From Epsilonproteobacteria bacterium UBA6211 (GTDB lineage Bacteria; Campylobacterota; Campylobacteria; Campylobacterales; Arcobacteraceae): 29,946 bases of DNA. The notes beneath the pieces were generated by a model that saw only the letters and a list, made by a program, of their open reading frames with translations, had not been told where the DNA came from and made no database searches. The stretch lies in assembly GCA_002421845.1 (NCBI GenBank), contig DISL01000050.1, positions 1-29,946 of the forward strand, written 5' to 3'. This document shows positions 23,261 through 29,946 of the stretch, piece by piece; within the stretch, counting starts at the first letter, position 1; the number at the start of each line of letters is the position of its first letter. The position numbers and the translations under genes were made by a program.

Positions 23261-23841
23261 ATAAGCAGTTTCATACAAAACTAAAAGAGGATACAAAACC
23301 TTTTCATGACCTATTGGAGTCACAGACTTTACCCAAAAAACTTTATACTTTGAGCATCACAAAAGAGGAATATATAAAGTATTTAGAGATATTTTTGATG
23401 ATTCATATTTGCATAGAAGATGAGATAGTTAAATTTCCACAGTGGGAGAGCTTTGGGATAGACGCTAGAAGGTATTTAAGAAAAGAGCTTTTGAAACAAG
23501 ATTTGAGTCTATTAGGGGTCAATGATGTATCAAGTCATACACAACAGCTAAAAATAGATGATTTTGAAACTGCATTAGGCTATTTGTATGTTTTGACTGG
23601 TTCTACGATGGGTGGGATGGTCTTATCAAAAAAGGTGAGTGAGGTTTTTGCCAATACACCTTATGAAAATGCAAATTTATATTTTAATGCCTTTGGCGTT
23701 GATACTCAAAAGATGTTTATGGAATTTATGAGAACTTTGGAAATGTACGCATCAAGCTTGAGCGAAGATAAAAAAAACAATATCATCAAAGGTGCAAAAG
23801 AGTGTTATATATTTGTAAAAGAGGGTTTGGAAAATGGATAA
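23257..23841 (+). CDS. bphO: Heme oxygenase (biliverdin-producing, BphO type)
   Basis: Heme oxygenase opens heme to biliverdin, iron and CO; biliverdin is the chromophore of bacteriophytochromes. The 194-aa protein fits the bacterial HO family. KEDTKPFHDLLESQ contains the proximal heme ligand His17, and YLYVLTGSTMGGMVLSKKV is the distal-helix signature (consensus GSxLGG). The start overlaps the kinase-like gene by 4 bases and the end overlaps the phytochrome gene by 8, the classic bphO-bphP arrangement. A GGGAG ribosome binding site is present. Iron acquisition is the alternative role of such enzymes, but the neighbour decides for chromophore supply. Confidence 0.9.
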   Translation: MNKQFHTKLKEDTKPFHDLLESQTLPKKLYTLSITKEEYIKYLEIFLMIHICIEDEIVKFPQWESFGIDARRYLRKELLKQDLSLLGVNDVSSHTQQLKIDDFETALGYLYVLTGSTMGGMVLSKKVSEVFANTPYENANLYFNAFGVDTQKMFMEFMRTLEMYASSLSEDKKNNIIKGAKECYIFVKEGLENG

Positions 23842-26374
23842 GTTAAATATCCTAAGATGTGAAGATGAGCCTATTCAAATTCCTGGATTAATACAGCCAA
23901 TAGGGTATTTTTTTGCCGTTGATAAATATGAATATAAAATCAAATATATCGGAGAAAATATAGGAGAGATTTATACTCACGGTGCAAAAGATTTGTTAGA
24001 TACTCAAATATCTGATTTGTTTGTGGATATGAAGTCTATTATAGAGGATTTTAAAACAAAATGTCAGCAATGTAGAGAGAGATATTTTGACGTTTACGCA
24101 AAATTTTGTACACAAAGATTTGACTTATTTATGTCGTGCTATGATGAGAGATATATTTTGTGTGAATTTATACCAAGGGTTTCATCGGAATACTCTTTGA
24201 ATAATGTATATGATAAAGTGATACATAATATTACGGAAGAAGCAAAAGATATAAATAAACTTTTTAAATCTGTGGTTAGAAATATAAGAGACTTAACAAA
24301 GTATGATAGAGTAATGCTTTATAAATTTGATTCTGATTATAACGGTGAGGTTATAGCAGAGTCAAAGATAGACTCTATAGATTCTTATTTGAATCTTCAT
24401 TATCCATCTAGTGATATACCTGCTCAAGCTAGAAAACTATATCTAAAAAATACAACGCGAATTATAGGCAACGTAAACTATCAAGCACAAGGTGTAATTT
24501 CATATTACGATGAACCTATAGATATGAGTTTGGGATTTTTGCGAAGTGTATCTCCTATACATCTTGAGTATATGAAAAATATGGGTGTATATGCCTCCAT
24601 GACGCTATCTATTATTATCAACGATAAGTTATGGGGACTTATAGCATGTCACCATGGAAGTGAATTTATACCTAGTTTTGAAACCATAGAGGTATGTGAA
24701 AAAATATCAAAAATAGTTAGTTATTTGATTAAGATTTTTGAAGAAAAAGAGTATGAGTCAAATAAAAATAAATTTCTTGGTACGATAGATACTATTTCAT
24801 CGGTAATGAAGCAAAATATAGGTATCAAAGATAGTTACTTGTTTATGATTGATAATGTTGATATGTTTAAGTCGTTATTTGACGCAGACGGCGTAATATG
24901 TCTTTATGAAAATGATATATCATATAGTGGACTTAGTATCAATGACAACGATATAAGAGTTTTTGTAGAATGTATTTATAGGATGCATTTTGTCAGAGAG
25001 TTTATAACATCATCTTTGATAGAACATTTTAAAGGGTTAAAAGAGAGTATTTTAAAGGAGTGTGCAGGAGTAGTTGCTCTAAAACTCAATACAAACCCTA
25101 GGGTTATGTTGATATGGACTAAAGTGGAACAAGTTCAGACAATAAACTGGGGTGGAAATCCAAATGAGTCAGATACCAAAATGACACTTAGTCCTAGAAA
25201 GTCTTTTGAGAAATTTGCCCAAGTGGTTACTTATAAAGCGTTGCGATGGGATATAACGACAGAACATAAGCTAAAAATAGTATCTCAAAAGATTGAAGAT
25301 GTTTTTGAACTTAGTAGTACAAATACGATTTTGAATCATCAAAAACACATTATTTCATCGCTAGAAGAGGAGAAGTCCAAAAATCAATCGCAACTTATAG
25401 AGATGCTTATTTCTATGATAGAACAACGTGACGCATATACCGCAGGACATACACAAAGGGTAGCAAAGTATTGTGAAATATTGGCAAATGAACTATCTTT
25501 GGATAGTGAGAAGATAGAGCTTCTGACACAAGCTGCAAAACTTCATGATATAGGTAAGATAAGTATTCCCGATTCTTTACTTTTGAAACCTGCAAGGCTA
25601 AATCAGAATGAATATATTTTGATAAAACAACACTTAAACGTAGGGTATGAGATACTTAGTAAAATAGACTATTATAAAGATATAGCCGAGATTATGAGGT
25701 ATCATCACGAAAAATATGACGGTAGCGGTTATCCTGAAGCAAAAAAAAGGGATGAAATATCTATCGAAGCTAATATTATGGTAGTTGCCGATGCTTTGGA
25801 CGCGATGACTAGTAATAGAATATATCAAAAACGAAAAAGCGTAGAAGAAGCTATACAAGAGATAAAAATATATAGCGGTATTTGGTATCATCCAAGAGTG
25901 GTAAATGCACTTTTAAATGTATATAATAAAGGGAAAATAACTACCGTAGATACAAATCAACTTCCACTTACAAAAATGGAAGAGGAGAGGTTTTCATATT
26001 TTTTCAAAGACCAACTAACTGGTTTTTATAATGATTCATATCTTTGGATGGTTGTAAATCGTCAGATACCTAGTATTAAGCCTGAGTATTTCTTACTTAT
26101 AGAACTTAAAGATATGTCTTTTTATAATAAAATACATAGTTGGCATAACGGCAATATTCTAATAAAAAATATAGCAAATTATATCAGTCAGTTTTCAAAT
26201 CAAAAGCTTATTTTTAGGATTTTCGGTGATGATTTTGTGATAGGTTTTGATGATAAAGATAGTTTTGAATCTATGATAAACAGATGGAATGAGATAAAAA
26301 TAGGTAATGTTTACACATCTTTAAAAGAGGTAGATAAAGAGTATCTTATAGACAAAATGGAGTCTTTTTTGTAA
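23834..26374 (+). CDS. bphP: Bacteriophytochrome fused to HD-GYP and degenerate GGDEF
   Basis: This 846-aa cytoplasmic red/far-red photoreceptor has a c-di-GMP output. PAS, about 8-115: Cys9 in RCEDEPIQIPGLIQP is at the biliverdin-attachment position. GAF, about 135-305: PSSDIPAQARKLY (the DIP motif), LRSVSPIHLEYMKNMGV with the chromophore His, and WGLIACHH. PHY, about 310-480: the tongue with NWGGNPN and PRKSFEKF. A coiled coil leads to HD-GYP (about 520-705) with H571-D572-I-G-K and HHEKYDGSGYP at 624-634, so phosphodiesterase activity is expected. The C-terminal GGDEF-like part (about 715-846) keeps DQLTGFYN, but the active loop reads RIFGDDF (795-801) and the usual metal Asp pair is Glu and Lys, so a cyclase is unlikely. 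Minor oddity: QPIG replaces the usual QPHG. Confidence 0.95.
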   Translation: MDKLNILRCEDEPIQIPGLIQPIGYFFAVDKYEYKIKYIGENIGEIYTHGAKDLLDTQISDLFVDMKSIIEDFKTKCQQCRERYFDVYAKFCTQRFDLFMSCYDERYILCEFIPRVSSEYSLNNVYDKVIHNITEEAKDINKLFKSVVRNIRDLTKYDRVMLYKFDSDYNGEVIAESKIDSIDSYLNLHYPSSDIPAQARKLYLKNTTRIIGNVNYQAQGVISYYDEPIDMSLGFLRSVSPIHLEYMKNMGVYASMTLSIIINDKLWGLIACHHGSEFIPSFETIEVCEKISKIVSYLIKIFEEKEYESNKNKFLGTIDTISSVMKQNIGIKDSYLFMIDNVDMFKSLFDADGVICLYENDISYSGLSINDNDIRVFVECIYRMHFVREFITSSLIEHFKGLKESILKECAGVVALKLNTNPRVMLIWTKVEQVQTINWGGNPNESDTKMTLSPRKSFEKFAQVVTYKALRWDITTEHKLKIVSQKIEDVFELSSTNTILNHQKHIISSLEEEKSKNQSQLIEMLISMIEQRDAYTAGHTQRVAKYCEILANELSLDSEKIELLTQAAKLHDIGKISIPDSLLLKPARLNQNEYILIKQHLNVGYEILSKIDYYKDIAEIMRYHHEKYDGSGYPEAKKRDEISIEANIMVVADALDAMTSNRIYQKRKSVEEAIQEIKIYSGIWYHPRVVNALLNVYNKGKITTVDTNQLPLTKMEEERFSYFFKDQLTGFYNDSYLWMVVNRQIPSIKPEYFLLIELKDMSFYNKIHSWHNGNILIKNIANYISQFSNQKLIFRIFGDDFVIGFDDKDSFESMINRWNEIKIGNVYTSLKEVDKEYLIDKMESFL

Positions 26375-26381
26375 AGACTCC
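26359..26381. terminator. Shared hairpin between the phytochrome gene and the THI5-like gene
   Basis: GGAGTCTTT and AAAGACTCC form a perfect 9-bp stem with a 5-base loop. It includes the last codons of the phytochrome gene and reaches the stop of the convergent gene, so it can end both transcripts. Confidence 0.65.
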
Positions 26382-27268
26382 TAATGAATAGCCCAAATAT
26401 CTTGGTATTGAGATGCTGATATATCTACAAGTTTTAAATCTTTTAAAAATTTGCAAAGTTCAAGCCATCTAGTCATATCTGCTTTTATATCTGTTTCAAA
26501 TCTAGGTATTGTATCTTCTATGATTTTATCCATAAGCTCATTTTGTGGTTGTTTTGAATAGGCATAAAAAATATTTTTTGCGTCTTGGATATTTTCTTGA
26601 CAATACCTAGCCATTTTGTTGGTAACCCCTATAAAATCGCATATTGCATCACCTTTTTGTTTTAGAATATCTTTTGTGGTCATAATCTCCAAAGCACTAA
26701 AATTAGGATATGGAGACTCCAGTGAATCAATGAAAGTGTTAGGAAAAGATTTATATTCTGCTTCGATTCCCTCAAAGTTGTAAAAACATAGCCATGCTCC
26801 ATCATAATCCCCTTGCTCTAAATTTTTTAAGTGATAAAAGTCTGTTTGTACAAATTCAACATTTTCTTTGGATATGACAAAGCCGTTTTTCTTTGCATAT
26901 CTGTTGAGTATTTCGTAACCTATGGTATTTGTAGTGTCATTTGATGCCGGTGTAGTGATTTTGATTGGCATATTGTTTTTTAGTTTGTCCATACTTGATT
27001 GTTTCATCATCACACCGCCACGTGTCTCAAAAAAACACCCTATAGATTGAATCCTGTCAAAATAGTGTTCAAAAAGATGTAAAGGTTCGTTTACGTGGAT
27101 GTCTATTTCTCCTTTTATAAGTGATTCAAATCCATCATAATGCTCCTTTGGTTCTATGAGTTCCACTTGAAGTCCTGCACTCTCATAAGCTTTGGTATAA
27201 ACTCCGGCAATAAAAGGTAAGTGGTCTGGATTGAGAAACCACTCTAAAGCAATTTTGATTGTTGTCAT
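26381..27268 (-). CDS. NMT1/THI5-like protein without a signal peptide
   Basis: A 295-aa protein of the periplasmic-binding type II fold, NMT1/THI5 subgroup. KIALEWFLNPDHLPFIAGVY at the N-terminus, GLQVELIEPKEHYDG and GEIDIHVNEPLHLF are typical of pyrimidine (thiamine precursor) binding proteins and THI5. Unlike transporter components it has no signal peptide or lipobox: the protein begins directly with the first beta strand. It could be a cytoplasmic THI5-type HMP-P synthase or a cytoplasmic ligand-binding protein. I do not see the CCCFC motif of yeast THI5. No permease or ATPase genes are adjacent. The ribosome binding site GGAGGC is very strong. It lies 87 bases after the response regulator on the same strand, opposite a kinase that itself has an NMT1 sensor domain. 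Confidence 0.75.
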   Translation of the reverse strand: MTTIKIALEWFLNPDHLPFIAGVYTKAYESAGLQVELIEPKEHYDGFESLIKGEIDIHVNEPLHLFEHYFDRIQSIGCFFETRGGVMMKQSSMDKLKNNMPIKITTPASNDTTNTIGYEILNRYAKKNGFVISKENVEFVQTDFYHLKNLEQGDYDGAWLCFYNFEGIEAEYKSFPNTFIDSLESPYPNFSALEIMTTKDILKQKGDAICDFIGVTNKMARYCQENIQDAKNIFYAYSKQPQNELMDKIIEDTIPRFETDIKADMTRWLELCKFLKDLKLVDISASQYQDIWAIH

Positions 27269-27355
27269 CTAAAAGCCTCCATATTTTTTGTAAATTATAT
27301 GGGAAACTATTAGTCGTTTGTATATGAATGATGTTATTTGGTATGGTTTATGAAA

Positions 27356-28015
27356 TCAGAAGCAAATCTTATACCCTACACCATATTCGGTGATGAGGTA
27401 TTTAGGGTTTGTAGCGTTATCGTTTATTTTTTTTCTTATATTTTTTATATGGTAGTCTAGAGAGCGATTATTGATACTTATTGATGATAAACACTCTATA
27501 AGATAGTCACGGTTTACAACGTTGTTTTTATTTTTTATTAAAATTGACAATATATCAAACTCTGTTTTGGTAAGATTTATAGGCTCACCGTCAAAGTATA
27601 TAGTATTTTCTGATATTTCAAAAGTTTTACTTTTTTCCAGTATAAAACCTGTATGGTTACGTAGTTGAACCCATATTCTAGCTTCCAATTCTTCCGGGTC
27701 TATCGGTTTTACCATATAGTCACTTGCTCCTAGTTTAAAGGCTTGTAGTTTGACATTTTTATCTGAATAGGCACTAGTAACTATTACAGGTATATTAATT
27801 TTGTGTTTACTTAAAAATTTAAGCACTTCAAAACCGTTGAAATCAGGCATATTTATATCAAGAAGAATAATAGAGTATTTTTTAAAATTAATATGTGATA
27901 TTGCACTTGTGACAGTGTCAAATATATCTACGCTAAAATCTATATTATCCAAATAATCTTTTAATAGCAAAGCAGCTTCATAATCATCTTCAATCAGTAA
28001 AATATTATTAAACAA
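27356..28015 (-). CDS. OmpR/PhoB-family response regulator
   Basis: The 219-aa regulator has a REC domain with LLIEDDYEA, phosphoacceptor Asp53 in ILLDINMPDFNGFE, the conserved Thr/Ser in VIVTSAYSD and Lys in YMVKPIDPEELEAR. The winged helix, about 125-219, has LTKTEFDILSILIKN, RSLDYHIKNIRKKI and YLITEYGVGYKI. The start is a TTG with a GGAG ribosome binding site 6 bases upstream. It is divergent from the membrane kinase at 28127, which is its likely partner, and 87 bases upstream of the THI5-like gene, which it may co-transcribe. Confidence 0.9.
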   Translation of the reverse strand: MFNNILLIEDDYEAALLLKDYLDNIDFSVDIFDTVTSAISHINFKKYSIILLDINMPDFNGFEVLKFLSKHKINIPVIVTSAYSDKNVKLQAFKLGASDYMVKPIDPEELEARIWVQLRNHTGFILEKSKTFEISENTIYFDGEPINLTKTEFDILSILIKNKNNVVNRDYLIECLSSISINNRSLDYHIKNIRKKINDNATNPKYLITEYGVGYKICF

Positions 28016-28036
28016 ATTTCACTCCGTCACATAGGG

Positions 28037-28085
28037 TTATAAAATATTACACGAAATAAACTTATGTTAAGTTTTATAAAATATT
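28037..28085. repeat. Direct repeat TTATAAAATATT in the divergent regulator/kinase promoter
   Basis: The exact 12-mer TTATAAAATATT is present at 28037-28048 and 28074-28085, 37 bases apart, in the 111-base gap between the response regulator and the kinase. PhoB-type regulators bind direct repeats, so autoregulation is possible; the AT-richness weakens this. Confidence 0.35.
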
Positions 28086-28093
28086 GCTATAAT
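28085..28093 (+). promoter_or_regulatory. Extended -10 promoter of the NMT1 sensor kinase
   Basis: TGC followed by TATAAT (28088-28093) is an extended -10 element 33 bases before the ATG at 28127. It directly abuts the second copy of the direct repeat. Confidence 0.55.
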
Positions 28094-28126
28094 AAAAAAA
28101 CTATTTGGAGACAATTATTATTTTAA

Positions 28127-29946
28127 ATGCTTAGAGTTTTATTTTATGTTTTTTTATTGTCAAGTATCGTATATTCCAAAGAGTTGCAAAATGTAACCCT
28201 ACAATTAAAATGGAAGCACCAATTTCAATTTGCCGGATTTTATATGGCAAAAGAGAAGGGTTTTTATGATGAGGTAGGGATAAAAGTAGATATACAAGAG
28301 TATCAAGATGGAATTATAGTAGATGATGTACTAAGCGGCAAATCAACCTTTGGGATTGATGACTCACAGCTTATTTATCATAAACTATCAGGGAAAAACG
28401 TAGTAGGTCTTTTTCCTACATTTCAAGACTCCCCTTTGGCTATTATGAGTACCAAAAAAATAGAGAAAATTCAAGACTTAAATAATCATGAAATTCAATT
28501 TTCCAAAAACGCACTACACAATATCTCCATGAAAGCTATGTTACTCTCTCAAGGTGTAAATATTAAAACAGTTGAATTAAAAAACAAAGTTAAACACCTA
28601 TTAGATGGGAAAATAGATGCCATAAGTGGATATTTATCAAACGAACTGTTTTTGATAAAGCAAAACGGTATGGAGTACAATATCTATCACCCAAGGGATT
28701 ACGGGTTTAATTTTTACGGTGATATTTTATTTACATCAAAGCAAACAGCACAAAACAACCCTGAGCTTATGTACAATTTTACGGAAGCTACAAAAAAAGG
28801 GTGGGAGTATGTATTCCAAAATACAGATGAAACCATAGAGGTCATACTAAATAAATATAACACGCAAAACAAATCTAAAGAGTGGCTATTTTATGAATAT
28901 GAAGTTCTTAAAGAATTTAGCGGTTATCAAAAAGATTTCGGTGAGCTAAAACAAGATAAAATAAGTGAAATAGGAAAGGTTATATCTATTCTTATCCCTA
29001 ATAAATATAATATACACACTTTGGATGATTTTATTTGGAATAGTGATAAGGAGTTATTAAAGCATCTCAAAGGTGATTATTTTAGATTTCACAATAACTT
29101 TAGAGTATGTACCAATTATGACCTTATGCCGATTGATGGAATCAAAGATGGCAAAGTATCAGGTATTGCCGGTGATGTGTTGGATAAAATATCAAAAGAA
29201 TTAGAGATTACATTTATTCCTATAGATATAAACTCCCGTGAAGAGCGTTCAACAAAATCAAATCGAGGTGAGTGTGATTTGATAAGTATGAGTACAACTT
29301 TGGGTAAAGAGCATAATATGAAACCTTCAAAAAGATTTTTGAGTGGATATTTTGTTGTTGTCTCAAATCTTGATGTACCTTTTTTGAATACAGATGATAA
29401 AATAATCAAAAACAAAAAATATATCACAAGGTACGATGCCTACTCCTCTTATTTACAAGAGTTATACCCTGACATAAATATTATAGTAAATGAAAATATT
29501 GATGAAGCTTTACAAATGGTCAAAAAAGGAAAGGTTGACGGTTTTATAGTTGATAATATGATAGCAGATAGGATAATACAAGATTTTGGTTACGGTAAGT
29601 ACAAAATTTCAGGTGTTTTAGCAGTAGAAAATCCTATTCAAGGTGGCTTTGCAGTTATTGACTCGAAGCTTGAGTTATTAAAGGCGATAGATGTGATATT
29701 AGGTGGTATATCGGAAGAAGAGATAAACAATATCAAAGAGAAATGGAGTTTAGTCCGATATACGCAAGTAATAAACAATGAATTTATTTGGGAAGTTGTT
29801 ATAGGATTTGCCATATTGTTACTTATAGTCTCTTTCTTAGCTTATGTTTTGAGATTACATAATAAAACATTAAAACAGCAAATTGCACTTGAAATAGAAA
29901 AAAATACAAATCAACAAGCTATTATGTTCCAACAAGCAAGATTTGC
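28127..29946 (+). CDS. Membrane sensor kinase with NMT1 and SBP_bac_3 periplasmic domains (3' end missing)
   Basis: The frame is open to the window edge, giving 606 codons. A signal peptide/anchor (MLRVLFYVFLLSSIVYS) precedes an NMT1/THI5-like domain (about 22-235) starting TLQLKWKHQFQFAGFYMAKE and containing GIDDSQLIYHKLSGKNVV. A second periplasmic domain, SBP_bac_3-like, runs from about 320 to 540 (RVCTNYDLMPIDG, SGIAGDVLDKISKEL, CDLISMSTTLG). One membrane helix at about 553-573 leads into a coiled coil ending NQQAIMFQQARFA, the lead-in seen in the HQWRQPL kinase at 18226 (QQQSRLAALGE). A kinase core is expected just past the edge. The divergent OmpR-type regulator is the likely partner. 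An L-x-W-x-H-Q-x-Q-F-A-G-x-Y motif suggests a thiamine-pyrimidine-like ligand. Confidence 0.85.
   Translation, partial: MLRVLFYVFLLSSIVYSKELQNVTLQLKWKHQFQFAGFYMAKEKGFYDEVGIKVDIQEYQDGIIVDDVLSGKSTFGIDDSQLIYHKLSGKNVVGLFPTFQDSPLAIMSTKKIEKIQDLNNHEIQFSKNALHNISMKAMLLSQGVNIKTVELKNKVKHLLDGKIDAISGYLSNELFLIKQNGMEYNIYHPRDYGFNFYGDILFTSKQTAQNNPELMYNFTEATKKGWEYVFQNTDETIEVILNKYNTQNKSKEWLFYEYEVLKEFSGYQKDFGELKQDKISEIGKVISILIPNKYNIHTLDDFIWNSDKELLKHLKGDYFRFHNNFRVCTNYDLMPIDGIKDGKVSGIAGDVLDKISKELEITFIPIDINSREERSTKSNRGECDLISMSTTLGKEHNMKPSKRFLSGYFVVVSNLDVPFLNTDDKIIKNKKYITRYDAYSSYLQELYPDINIIVNENIDEALQMVKKGKVDGFIVDNMIADRIIQDFGYGKYKISGVLAVENPIQGGFAVIDSKLELLKAIDVILGGISEEEINNIKEKWSLVRYTQVINNEFIWEVVIGFAILLLIVSFLAYVLRLHNKTLKQQIALEIEKNTNQQAIMFQQARF

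Noticed and set aside
29116..29427. A minus-strand gene inside the last kinase
   Set aside because: The plus-strand frame is continuous across it with recognisable SBP_bac_3 motifs; the antisense reading has no family features or ribosome binding site.

Overview
The window is about 30 kb of AT-rich, gene-dense DNA that reads as a chromosome segment of a free-living Campylobacterota (epsilonproteobacterium) of the Sulfurimonas/Arcobacter type. The evidence is the conserved block ferredoxin-ndk-DUF177-rpmF-plsX-fabH, fumarase followed by sucCD, a histidine kinase with the HQWRQPL phosphoacceptor box, periplasmic di-heme peroxidases, and promoters with a good TATAAT box and a poor -35. The genus is not decided. 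No tRNA, rRNA, CRISPR array or insertion sequence was recognised.

Layout. 1-2.4 kb: the end of a class I fumarase and sucCD (TCA or reverse TCA). 2.8-4.9 kb: a periplasmic redox cluster with a MauG-like di-heme peroxidase broken by a frameshift, an amicyanin-like cupredoxin and a di-heme cytochrome c. 4.9-6.9 kb: a chemoreceptor. 6.9-11.6 kb: metK, a 2[4Fe-4S] ferredoxin and the ndk-DUF177-rpmF-plsX-fabH operon. 11.6-14.1 kb: a small secreted cysteine-rich protein, a DUF2156/GNAT pair and long HPF. From 14.1 kb to the end nearly every gene is a sensor or regulator: a LytS/LytR-type pair downstream of a CrtI-like FAD oxidoreductase; an intact bacterial cytochrome c peroxidase overlapping a PAS histidine kinase; a REC-PAS-coiled-coil protein; a light-signalling cluster; and a thiamine-precursor-like (NMT1/THI5) sensory locus cut by the window end.

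The most interesting region is 21.5-26.4 kb. It encodes a winged-helix protein with a C-terminal LOV-like domain whose photoactive cysteine is leucine, a soluble histidine kinase whose phosphoacceptor histidine is aspartate, a heme oxygenase (biliverdin supply) and a complete bacteriophytochrome (PAS-GAF-PHY with the N-terminal chromophore cysteine) fused to an HD-GYP c-di-GMP phosphodiesterase and a degenerate GGDEF. The last three genes overlap and must be one operon. My inference is a red/far-red-controlled c-di-GMP switch accompanied by two signalling proteins that have lost their textbook active residue, in a lineage not known for phototrophy.

Several convergent gene pairs share hairpin terminators that overlap their stop codons. 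Some coordinates differ from the longest possible reading frame because a later start has the better ribosome binding site; this is stated where it applies.
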